From positions 5,658,221 through 5,722,220 of the forward strand of contig NC_081336.1 of the NCBI RefSeq assembly GCF_022539665.2: DNA of 64,000 nt, in the 5' to 3' direction. This document shows, piece by piece, positions 1-7,947 of the stretch. The position numbers and the translations under genes are program-made. The stretch comes from Daphnia carinata (Eukaryota > Arthropoda > Branchiopoda > Diplostraca > Daphniidae). The stretch's first letter is position 1. Each line of letters starts with the position of its first letter. The notes under the pieces are model-generated. The model was not told the DNA's origin and did not search any database. It was given only the letters and a program-made list of their open reading frames with translations.

Positions 1-610
1 GGCGCATCTGTCCCGACGCCGCCATCAAGCTGTCGATTTCCGCTTCAGGTTCCGCCAGGTGTCCCAGCGTTACATTCAGGAGTGTTCCTTGCTCCTGAAG
101 GAGGTGTACTACCTCCAGGCCCTTCTTGTCGTAGGATTCGAGCCTCGAATGCACCGATTCTAGGTCTTGGGTGGTAGCAGTCCCAAATAACCAGCTAAGT
201 AATTTTCCTCCTGCGTCGAACATACCTCGCTTCCGCCGGGTTCCATCGCCCTTCAGGGCTCTTTCCAGCTCCCTAACCTCCTGCCGCCGACGCTCTGCCC
301 TCAACTTGATTTCCACCAAATCGAACGCAGGTCCCTCCAAAAATAGCTATACTTCAATTGGAAAATTCCCCATTGCAACTTTGTCAAAAGCTCGTAACAT
401 CTCGTCCACCCAATGGGTTACGCGCTTAATCACCTGCTCCGCCCGTTTTGTCGGTACGTCGTAAACGACGATCCATTCAGAATCACTCAACGCTAGGGTT
501 CCCTCCGGATGAAAAACAGCTCCTTCCGTCACCACAAACTTGCCTTTCATTTCATGCGCTTGGATCATCTGTCCAATGGTACAGATCGTTAACAAAAGCA
601 TGTTCTTCAT
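1..610 (-). pseudogene. env: Env fragment, baculovirus-F-like, of a truncated Gypsy element (Gypsy-F)
   Basis: Seen: the frame opens at the ATG at 610 with a hydrophobic signal-like segment (MLLLTICTIGQMI). One in-frame TAG lies at 347-349, and the same frame then stays open to the window edge. At about 207-180 the protein has a basic furin-type site (RRKRG) followed at once by a small, hydrophobic segment (MFDAGGKLLSWLFG) and then a heptad-like helical stretch. Known: this order (basic cleavage site, fusion peptide starting one residue later, coiled helix) is the hallmark of insect errantivirus Env and baculovirus F proteins. Inferred: this is the N-terminal and fusion-peptide part of an F-type envelope protein. 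The rest lies off the window. It is not related to the env genes of Gypsy-A and Gypsy-B. Confidence 0.8.
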
Positions 611-1305
611 CCATCTTGGTGCCCGTCTTTGTCGGATCGGACGACCCGTCGGCGGTTCCACCTCCTCTTGAACCCCCGGCCTTGGCCCCTCTTCCACTTG
701 TAGGCCTTCGCTACAATCTTCCTCCTCTATCGATTTCAGTGGTCGGCGTTTCGCCTTTCTCCTTGCGCCTTTCGTCTCAGGTTGTCTAACCACTGCCGCG
801 GTGTCACTTTCCAGCGCCCTCTCAGGAATCGTGCCAGCACGCGCCTCCGCCTCAGGTTCCATCGCTGACTCCGGTTCCATCGTTGCCTCCGGTTCCTCGG
901 CCACTGCCACGGTGCCGCCTTCTGGTGGTCTCTCGCTACTGTCGGCACACGTCACGGTCTCAGCTTCCACCACGCCATCGGGTTCGTCATCCGACTCGAT
1001 AACACACTTCTTCATTTGAGAAACATGGGCCACAATGGTTCTCTTCCCAGTAGGCTTTCAAAGTTCGTAATTTAAGTCGGTGATCTGCCTGATCACCTTG
1101 AATGGGCCTACGTACTGGTGCAGTAACTTTTCAGCGAGACCTTTCTTCCTGGAAGATGTGGCCGGAAGATTAACACCAGGTCACCGGGTTCGTATACCGG
1201 TGCCTCACTGACTCTAATGTCATACTGAGTCTTCTGGCGCTGCTGCACAAAGGCCAGTCTATCTCGTACAGTATCCTCCAGAAAGAAGAGGCACCCCCCG
1301 GTCGC
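611..1305 (-). pseudogene. pol: 3' end of Gypsy-F pol (integrase C-terminus and tail)
   Basis: Between 1305 and about 1108 the minus strand encodes a typical post-catalytic integrase tail (QKTQYDIRVSEAPVYEPGD). In a second frame comes a GPY/F module (QYVGPFKVIRQITDLNYEL), then a TGA. The third segment (1033-611) is a low-complexity Glu/Pro/Ala-rich linker ending RPIRQRRAPRW, and it reads straight into the env ATG without a stop. At least one frameshift and one stop separate the parts. Nothing upstream of the integrase tail is present, so the element is truncated near 1305. Family: Ty3/Gypsy, errantivirus-like by its F-type env. Confidence 0.75.
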
Positions 1306-1597
1306 CAAAAATAAAAAAATATATTACTAGCGCTAGATGGCATTTAATTTTTGCAACATATAAACAAAAAAAGCATGCGTTTTTCGTTTGTTTGTTTGTT
1401 TTGACGGCAAAATTCCAGACGGTTTGCCGATTTCCGATGTTTTTTGTAATTTTGCTTCGAGCAAAATAAAGAAAACTGAAATTTGAGAAGTCTGGAGAAA
1501 GGCACACATTGTCTGAATCGTAACCTTTTCCCAACCTCACTTTTTTTTCCAAATTTTCCGTTGTCGTATTTCTACCCGCAGGAAATATTAGGAAAAC
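1306..1597. other. AT-rich stretch without a recognisable feature
   Basis: Homopolymer-rich DNA between the truncated Gypsy-F and TRG-2. No coding, RNA or repeat feature could be supported here. Confidence 0.5.
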
Positions 1598-1639
1598 TTA
1601 TTGGCCAAAGGCGATTTTAGAATGCAGACAATTGTTCTT

Positions 1640-1897
1640 CTTCTTCGGCTGTCGATTTCTGTCGCCTTTTCCCTCGTCGACGCTCTTCCTTCTCGACTGT
1701 CCTCTCGCTTTCAACAGCTCATCCGGCAGCTCCTGTATCTGCCGCTGGAGCTCTTGCATCCTGTCAAGGCCTACTGCCCCGACGGGAGCTTTCTCGTTCT
1801 CCCGGCGTGCATCTTCATAGCCTCTTTCGTAAGCCGTTTTCACAGCATCTGCATGGAGTCTTGCTTTTTCAAGGAACTCTTCGCAGGTCGTGATTCT
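1640..1897 (-). pseudogene. gag: TRG-2 gag C-terminal fragment
   Basis: The peptide (TTCEEFLEKARLHADAVKTA..., then a Glu/Arg/Gln-rich helix) is near-identical to the TRG-1 gag C-terminus at 4450-4750, differing at scattered positions (for example APVGAVGLDR against APIGAIGLDK). It is Lys-rich at its end and runs into unrelated sequence, so the natural terminus is lost. Confidence 0.75.
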
Positions 1898-1900
1898 CAG

Positions 1901-2633
1901 TGTAACGAATCGTCTAGCGAAGCCCCTTCTTACCTTCTTTCTCAATAGACTAGAACCTCATACCTGTAGCCTCTTGTTACTCAGAGCCTTCATTTACTAA
2001 CCTAGTTGTAAACTCCCTTAAAAATATAAAAATAATGAAGACATGTCTGGGCACGCTGGCTAAAAATAGATTTATTTCGGTTGGTCCGAGATTGCCCGAA
2101 ATGGCCTAAAACCGCCCGACCGATTTCTAGCTATCGTCCAAATTCGTTCGATGCCGCCCGAATTTGCCCGCCTATACCTCTTCATTGCGCCCAAAATCGC
2201 CCGATATCGCCCGATATCGCCGCCTATCCCTTAACACTGTCCCGTAAGACTCTCACGGTCGATGGCTAACATATAAGAAGCCATCGACAACTCACAGTAG
2301 TTAGTCGATCCTGGAAGAACTATCTCGTGTAGACCTTCAGCGCCCTTCCGAGCCGCTACCTCCTCCTCTCCAGCTGAAGCGTAATTCTTCTCTTAATAAT
2401 ATTCGCTACTTGTCTTAGCTATCGTGTAAGCCAAGTAACTTGATACGCCACTGTAGGCCCTTGTCTTCGATCTGTTCAATCTATTGACTACTTGTGGTCT
2501 CTCAATACACGTTATTCTATCGTACACGTATTGTCTTACGCTTATTTGTACACGACATTGTGAGCAGCAGCGCCGCGTTTAGTTGTATTTTCAGTATTGG
2601 AAGCAACATGACAACGTCGTGTCCTCCTCTACA
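1901..2633. mobile_element. Solo LTR, 733 bp, inside TRG-2 gag
   Basis: The block starts TGTAACGAATCG and ends CTCTACA (TG...CA). Removing it restores the gag frame seen in TRG-1. Flanks are TCAG on the left and CCAG on the right, a possible 4-bp target duplication with one substitution. It contains a TATA-like ACATATAAG at about 2268-2276. No internal retroelement sequence is present, so it is best read as a solo LTR left by recombination. Its parent element is not in the window. Confidence 0.65.
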
Positions 2634-2638
2634 CCAGC

Positions 2639-2862
2639 ACGTACAGCCTTTCATAAAGGGCCGGGATTAACCCCCTGAGCAGGTGGTCAATGCAAAATTC
2701 CTCTGCCATATCCGGTTGCACGATACGGCAAAAATCCATAATGTCGTGATAATACTCCGATATGTCTTCGTCCTTCCCCTGGACTCTCATCTGCAGCTAC
2801 CTCGTTTGTCGCTTTAAATTCACGGTAACAAACTGCTTCAGAAACAACGTTTTGATTCCAGG
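2639..2862 (-). pseudogene. gag: TRG-2 gag middle fragment
   Basis: Minus-strand reading gives KTLFLKQFVTVNLKRQ, then MRVQGKDEDISEYYHDIMD and LIPALYERLYV, matching the capsid-like region of TRG-1 gag residue by residue with substitutions. A stop follows KRQTR. The fragment is joined directly to an LTR on its upstream side. Confidence 0.75.
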
Positions 2863-2865
2863 GAC

Positions 2866-3151
2866 CCAGTTTCACTGGGTTAAGGCTTGTATTGGCAAAT
2901 AGACACAAGGCAGTACATCAACACACACTAGACAACAGGCTACACATCAACGACTACTGCACAACACAACTCGACTATCTGACGGGCTAACTGATCGACT
3001 GACCGACTAACTGACTAACTGACCGCTCTGGCTTCTCAGAGTCGGGCTTTTACGGCTCCCAACATCCGGCCAGGGCGGAAATGCCAGCCAACGCCTGACT
3101 TGCGGATCGTCTATCATCATGCGATAGGCGACAAAGTCCGTTGGCGCTAGA
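2866..3151 (-). repeat. Diverged LTR of TRG-2
   Basis: It aligns over most of its length to the 299-bp TRG-1 LTRs (shared TCAGAGTCGGGCTTTT, CATCCGGCCAG, ATCATCATGCGATAGGCG) with many substitutions and small indels. It is clearly older than TRG-1. Confidence 0.75.
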
Positions 3152-4049
3152 ATATTGGAACTCACTGTATCACAGTTTATTCACATTGAATACACGGAGA
3201 TTTCATACTGTTTGAAAGTAGATCATGAAAGTGATTCTATAACACTCTATTTACATTGAATACACGTATATTTAAGGCTGTTTGAATGTAGATATTGAAA
3301 CTCACTGTATAACACTAAATTCTACTTGAATAAACGTATATTTGATACTGTTTAAATATAGATCATGAAACTGATTCTATAACACTATATTCACATTGAA
3401 TACACGTATATTTGATGCTGTTTGAATGTAGATATGGTAACTTATTGTATCACACTATATTCACAATGAATACACGTATATTTGATGCTGTTTGAACGTA
3501 GATCATGAAACTGATTCTATAACACTCTATTTACGTTGAATACACCTATATTTGATGCTGATTGAATGTAGATATTGAACGTCGCTGTATGACACTCTTT
3601 TCTCATTGAATAAACGTATATTTGATATTGTTTGAAAGTAGATCACGAAACTGATACTTTAACACTATATTCACATTGAATACACGTATATTTGATGTTG
3701 TTTGAATGTAGATCATGAAACTGATTCTATAACACTATATTCACATAAGCATGGAAGTATATTTGATGCTGTGTGAATGTAGATAATGAAACTCATTGTA
3801 TCACACTATATTCTCATATATTACACGTATATTTGATGCTGTTTGAAGTTAGATATTGAACCTCACTGTATCACACTATATTCACATTGAATTCACGTAT
3901 ATTTGATACTGTTTGAACGTAGATCATGAAACTGATTCTATAACACTATATTCACATTGAATACACGTATATTTGATGCTGTTTGAATTTAGATATTGAA
4001 ACTCACTGTATCACACTACATTTTGCTTGAATAAGCGTATATTTGATAC
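3152..4049. repeat. 70-bp minisatellite array, segment 1
   Basis: About 13 units of a 70-bp AT-rich repeat whose core is TTCACATTGAATACACGTAT followed by ATTTGATACTGTTTGAATG. Two unit types alternate: one ends CATGAAACTGATTCTATAAC and the other ATTGAAACTCACTGTATCAC. TRG-1 interrupts the array at 4049/4050. Confidence 0.95.
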
Positions 4050-4348
4050 TGTAACGACTTTGGGTTAAGGTTCGTTTATTAGACGCACTTCACAAGATAC
4101 AGCACAAATCACAGGTGACAACTCACTCGACTATCCAACAACTATGAACCGGCAGCTCGATGAACGTCTACTTGACTACTGTTTCACTACTTAATTAACT
4201 AGCTACTGACTACCAACTACCACTCTGGCTTGTCAGAGTCGGGCTTTTAAGGCTCCCGACATCCGGCCAGAGCGGCAATGCTAGCCAACGCCTGACTTGC
4301 AGATCGCCTATCATCATGCGATAGACGACAAAGTCCATTGGCGCTACA
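4050..4348 (-). repeat. 3' LTR of TRG-1
   Basis: 299 bp, TG...CA. On the minus strand it carries a TTAAAAG box, then an AATAAA polyadenylation signal (TCTAATAAACG) near its end. Paired with 20704-21002. Confidence 0.9.
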
Positions 4349-4365
4349 TCCCCCCTCCTACCTAC
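4349..4365 (-). other. Polypurine tract of TRG-1
   Basis: Minus-strand GTAGGTAGGAGGGGGGA lies immediately before the 3' LTR, the expected position for priming plus-strand DNA. Confidence 0.8.
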
Positions 4366-4449
4366 AAGCATAGGGTGTCTGAAATGTTGACAACCCCAAA
4401 CGGAAAGGGTACAAACTACAAATTTTATTTCTACTGGTTCGGCCAACAT

Positions 4450-4750
4450 TCAGCTGGACAAATTGCCTCCATTAAATAAGGCTATTTCGTGTTCGGCGAC
4501 GAGGTTCTCTTCGCCTTTTCCATCGTCAATGCAGTTCCTTCTCGACTGTCCTCTCTCCTTCTCCAGCTCATCCCTCAGCTCCTGTATCTGCCGCTGGAGC
4601 TCTTGCATCTTGTCAAGGCCTATTGCCCCGATGGGAGCTTTCTCATTCTCCCGGCGCGCATCCTCATAGCCTCTTTCGTAGGCCGTTTTCACAGCATCTG
4701 CATGGAGTCTTGCTTTTTCAAGGAACTCCTCGCAGGTCGTGATTCCCAGC
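4450..4750 (-). pseudogene. gag: TRG-1 gag C-terminal part (split by Gypsy-A)
   Basis: The frame resumes after the Gypsy-A target duplication with VLGITTCEEFLEKARLHADA and continues through a helical Glu/Gln/Arg segment (MQELQRQIQELRDELEKERG) to a TGA at 4450-4452. It is the direct continuation of the segment ending ALYERLY at 18999. No zinc knuckle and no protease follow; the polypurine tract and LTR begin about 85 bp later. Inferred: this is the natural end of a gag-only open frame, now separated by 14 kb from its N-terminus. Confidence 0.8.
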
Positions 4751-4754
4751 ACAT

Positions 4755-4956
4755 TGTAAAGTTTCAAACCTCGTGTATTACAGAAGATTGTCGAAACAAT
4801 TCCGATTTAACAAAGTACAAACATGCTGTATTTATACTACTAACTAACACACATATTGAAGGTAAAATGGGAGGGGATACGTTCACTTTCACTTGTGAAA
4901 CGCTTGAGGGATGTAAAGGGTGTGGCTGTCTTCGGATAGCCTTTGGGCTCGTTACA
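4755..4956 (-). repeat. 3' LTR of Gypsy-A
   Basis: 202 bp. The minus strand contains a TATA box (GTATAAATACAGC). It matches the 5' LTR apart from one 3-bp indel and two substitutions. Confidence 0.92.
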
Positions 4957-4971
4957 TTCCCCCCCCTCTTC
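4957..4971 (-). other. Polypurine tract of Gypsy-A
   Basis: Minus-strand GAAGAGGGGGGGGAA, fifteen uninterrupted purines abutting the 3' LTR. Confidence 0.9.
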
Positions 4972-5189
4972 GATGAGAAGAATTGGTCCTCCAATATGCG
5001 TTTTCTCCATCACCGACTATGGCTTACGGATGAATAGTAAAAACTTGTTCCTTCACCTGAATTTTTAGAAGAAATTGCTCTTCTTCTTCTTTTTTTTTCG
5101 TCACCAACTACAGTTGCTTCTATGAATACAAATGATGGCTATGGTTGACTAAACCGGTTCCTCCACCTAAAAATATTTTGTTTTTTTTT

Positions 5190-6149
5190 TTAAGAAAGAG
5201 AATTGCCGGTGATTTGAATCAAGCTGCGGGTGTACTGTCTTCTTTCTTTTCTTATTTTATTCTTGCTTTTTCTTAGGCCCGGCATTTTAACTTTGTTGAT
5301 GGTTTTTTCGCTTTTCTCGCGGCGATATTGTATTTGTCCTTTCTTTTCAGTCTTTGTCGAGGAATAACTGTTCCGTTTTTGATCCCATTTCTGGAATATT
5401 GCTCGGGCTCTATCACTGCATGTACGTGATGCAGGTGTGTGTCCATGGGAGTCTTTTATCCTTGGGCTTGCTCCGTGTAACAGTAAAATTTCTATCATGT
5501 TGATTCTGTTGAATCCGGCTGCTACGTGTAAAGCGGTTGCGCCTGAGTCGTTTTGTTTGTTGATGTAGATACTTCTTGTTGCGCAAATTTGAATGGCCAC
5601 ATCTTCCAGGCCATATTCTGCTAGATAATGCAAGATGGTTGCTCCATGTGGTCCTGTAATGTTGATATTAGTTGGTGTCCATATTAACTTTGCACATTCT
5701 TCATTTTTATGTGAAATTGCCACCATCAAAGGGGTTTCTCCACTGCTGTCTTGGGCTGTAAATTCGCAGTTATAGTGCTTCAGGATTCGTAGTAACAGTA
5801 AATCGTTGAAGGCTGCTGCCTTATGGCCGATTGTTTTTCCGTGGTATAATATTTCTGGATCCGCTCCGAAGGATAGTAGCAGGTCTGTGATATCGTACCT
5901 ATTTTTTCTTACGCTTGAGTGGAGTAATGTTTGTCCTTCCTCATATTTTTTATTTTAAAATGTTGCCATCTTCTGTCTTGGCCAACCTTGTTGCGTGTTG
6001 AATTTATTTTGAATGCATCTTCTAATCACCTGCATTGGGGCTCCCATCATCGTCAATGAAAACTTACCGTTTTCTAAGTCTATCGTGGCTTGTCTACGCA
6101 AATGAATCTTTTCTGCTCGGTCTGCTGATATGGATGCTATCGTTTTCAT
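5190..6149 (-). CDS. Ankyrin-repeat accessory protein of Gypsy-A (two exons proposed)
   Basis: Seen: at least four ankyrin motifs, including GQTLLHSSVRKN, GETPLMVAISHKN, GATILHYLAEYG and GATALHVAAGFN followed by IEILLLHGASP. The C-terminal tail is strongly basic (KKGQIQYRREK, RKSKNKIRKERRQ), resembling a nuclear localisation signal. Start at the ATG at 6149. Exon 1 is 6068-6149 and ends at a strong donor, CG/GTAAGT. Exon 2 is 5190-5935. The 132-bp intron contains a TAA (5955-5957), and splicing creates the consensus-like junction ENG/QTLLH in phase, giving 275 residues. The acceptor (GAGGAAG) lacks a good pyrimidine tract, so the intron is an inference. Known: ankyrin proteins of this shape include IkappaB-like inhibitors and viral mimics of them. 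Inferred: a host-modulating accessory gene expressed from a spliced subgenomic RNA. The exact target is unknown. Confidence 0.7.
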
Positions 6150-6578
6150 CCGGCAGTTTTTACACGCTTCTGTCTCCTTGTGTTAACTTTCTGGCTTGTT
6201 CCGTTCTTGAAAGGGTCACACTGAAGATACGTGTCACTGTCGAACTCAATAAACTCAACACTATAGTCACTTTCATAGTCGGGTTCTATTCCACTATACG
6301 TTGTTAATCCATCATCTTCACTTGATTCACTGCAGTTATTCCGTTTTTCCTTATTTCCGTTAGAATTGTAATTTTCTGTTTTTATGCCGTTCCAATCCCA
6401 TGAACTGCACTAGTTGTTCGTTATCACCCTTATTTTCCGCACTTTCTTTTTTTCTGTACTCATGTTGACTATCCTCACTCTCGGTGTTGTTGGCAGTTAT
6501 TGGTTTGTATAATTTTTCTATACTCCTGGGGATGATGGTACCTTCGTAGTCGTAAACTTTGATGTAATTGTTTGCCAT
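6146..6578 (-). CDS. Acidic accessory frame of Gypsy-A, upstream of the ankyrin gene, with one frameshift
   Basis: The ATG at 6578 opens MANNYIKVYDYEG... and runs to 6360. A single-base shift near 6380, in an A-rich run, connects it to a frame that continues TENYNSNGNKEKRNN and then an acidic stretch (GIEPDYESDYSVEFIEFDSD), ending in TGA at 6146-6148. That stop overlaps the ATG of the ankyrin gene as ATGA. The predicted product is about 144 residues, rich in Asp/Glu/Asn/Ser, with no membrane segment and no recognised domain. The shift may be an assembly error or real decay. The stop-start overlap suggests coupled translation, but this is inferred from spacing only. Confidence 0.5.
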
Positions 6579-7020
6579 TTTGAGAGGTTTTAGTGGTTTT
6601 TGATGATACACTTTGCTTTTGCGAAACTTCGTAGGAGTATTGCTGATGCGATACTGGGAAGAGTTTAGATTTTTCATTTTGCAAAATGCAAAATCTTTCG
6701 AAGTTCTTCATGTTGCTTTCTTTTTCCGTATATTCTTGTTTTTGTTTTCTGTATTTACTGAATTTGATAACTGGTTTTCATGCATGTTAATATATTCCAT
6801 TTTCTGTTTTGGAGTTGGGTTGAATTCTTTTTCGTCGCGTCTTGTTGCTGTGACATGTGTGTTTGCTGCAGGGCGAATTTGTTTTTAAAACTTCTTTTAT
6901 TCCCTTTTTAGTCATTGCCAGTTTTAGGGTTTTTTGCTTTTACATTCCTTTTCCCTGAGTTAGTTCTCCTCGTTCCTTTGTAGAATACTGTTCACTTTGT
7001 TGCCTCGCTATTTCGTCTAA
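6579..7020. other. T-rich spacer in the Gypsy-A accessory region
   Basis: The spacer lies between the acidic frame (minus) and the antisense gene (plus). Short frames on both strands have no recognisable content. It would have to hold the promoter of the antisense gene; no TATA box is convincing. Confidence 0.4.
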
Positions 7021-7308
7021 ATGGAGGTGTTTAAATTTGCGTACGTTCTTCAGTATCGTGCACAGGTCGATATGGCATTACAGGCGTTCAGTGACTCAAT
7101 TTTTTCTACCCCGGCTAGCCTTTTCAGCAGATTTATTGCAGAAGATCGAGGCCTCTTCTTTGATATGTTTCGGCTGACCTTCAAGATGTCTGGTTTGGCT
7201 CCGCGTGATTTCGGCTATAAGCGTCCGGGGCTAAGTGACTATTATTATTTGTAAGTATTCTTTTAGTTATTCCTTTATGAGTTTATTACTTTTCATCATT
7301 TATTTATT

Positions 7309-7352
<44 letters not shown>

Positions 7353-7605
7353 TTTTTTTTTTTTTTAAAGAAATCATCTGGGTTATGCGCGCTATCGCGA
7401 CGTTTACCCGCTCAAGTTTGCCCGTTTACTTTGGTGGCTTGAGTCGGGTGATGATATATATCATCCTACCTCGACGTCTTCTCGTCTTCAGGAGGAGCGA
7501 CTTCAAGAAGGAAGTGATGATCGCTGGGCCATCACGGATATCTGGCAGATCTATGATTATCTTCTTCATGGCGCGCCTCTTCCTGAACGTGATCCCACTG
7601 AATGA
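7021..7605 (+). CDS. Antisense intron-containing gene inside Gypsy-A, 154 codons
   Basis: This gene is read opposite to gag, pol and env. Exon 1 (7021-7250) starts MEVFKFAYVLQYRAQVD and ends ...LSDYYY. A GTAAGT donor follows at 7251. The intron (7251-7370) has a very long T-tract and ends TTAAAG. Exon 2 (7371-7605) continues in phase as NHLGYARYRDVYPLKFARLL and ends LPERDPTE, TGA. Exon lengths of 230 and 235 bp give 465 bp, an exact multiple of three. An AATAAA lies downstream at about 7803. The protein is aromatic-rich with no signal peptide or membrane segment, and I do not recognise it. Because the intron is antisense to the element's genomic RNA, it would survive reverse transcription. 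Alternatively, it is a captured host exon pair. Confidence 0.6.
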
Positions 7606-7755
7606 ATACTTTGTGTGTTTTGTTTTGTAGTTAATGTTTTAGTTGGAAATACAGAATTGTTATTTGAGTTTGCTTGCTCGTCTGTTTGTTTTACTATAGA
7701 ATTTTAAGTAAGGGGATAATAGTGGGGAGAAAAAATATTTGTTATCTTAAAAATC

Positions 7756-7790
<35 letters not shown>

Positions 7791-7947
7791 TGCTGAGGAA
7801 AAAATAAATGATAATCAACTTAATTGTTGGTTTTTTTAAATGCTGATAAATGCGTTATTTGCTGGGGGGTGCTACTTTATTACGAGTTGTCTAAGTTGTT
7901 AGTGGATTTTTATTATTGGATTTTTACTTTCAATTTCCTTGGGACTT
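7606..7947. other. AT-rich spacer between env and the antisense gene
   Basis: Homopolymer-rich DNA. It contains a plus-strand AATAAA at 7803-7808 that would serve the antisense gene. No coding feature seen. Confidence 0.4.

Larger units (their letters stand above)
1598..3151 (-). mobile_element. TRG-2: deleted copy of a gag-only LTR element
   Basis: This is a second, older relative of TRG-1 on the same strand. From right to left it holds a diverged LTR (2866-3151, ending GGCGCTAGA against GGCGCTACA in TRG-1), a gag segment (2639-2862), a 733-bp solo LTR insertion (1901-2633), and the gag C-terminus (about 1640-1897). The LTR directly abuts the middle of gag, so the leader and gag N-terminus (about 1.5 kb in TRG-1) are deleted. 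No 3' LTR is visible at the left end. Like TRG-1 it shows no protease, reverse transcriptase or integrase. Its right flank is satellite DNA. Confidence 0.75.

Noticed and set aside
1601-1948. Plus-strand frame of 115 codons
   Set aside because: Exact complement of the TRG-2 gag C-terminal frame; the minus strand matches TRG-1 gag.
4755-4956. A short, independent ~200-bp insertion found twice
   Set aside because: Its two copies share inverted TG/CA ends and ACAT flanks, and bracket a primer site and polypurine tract. They are the LTRs of one 14-kb element.
5955-5957. TAA as an inactivating mutation of the ankyrin gene
   Set aside because: It falls inside a 132-bp segment with a strong GT donor whose removal keeps phase and restores an ankyrin-like junction; kept as an intron hypothesis with stated doubt about the acceptor.
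7235-7630. 131-codon plus-strand frame with a long Phe run
   Set aside because: The Phe run is the T-tract of the proposed intron; the real coding phase is the one joined to exon 1.
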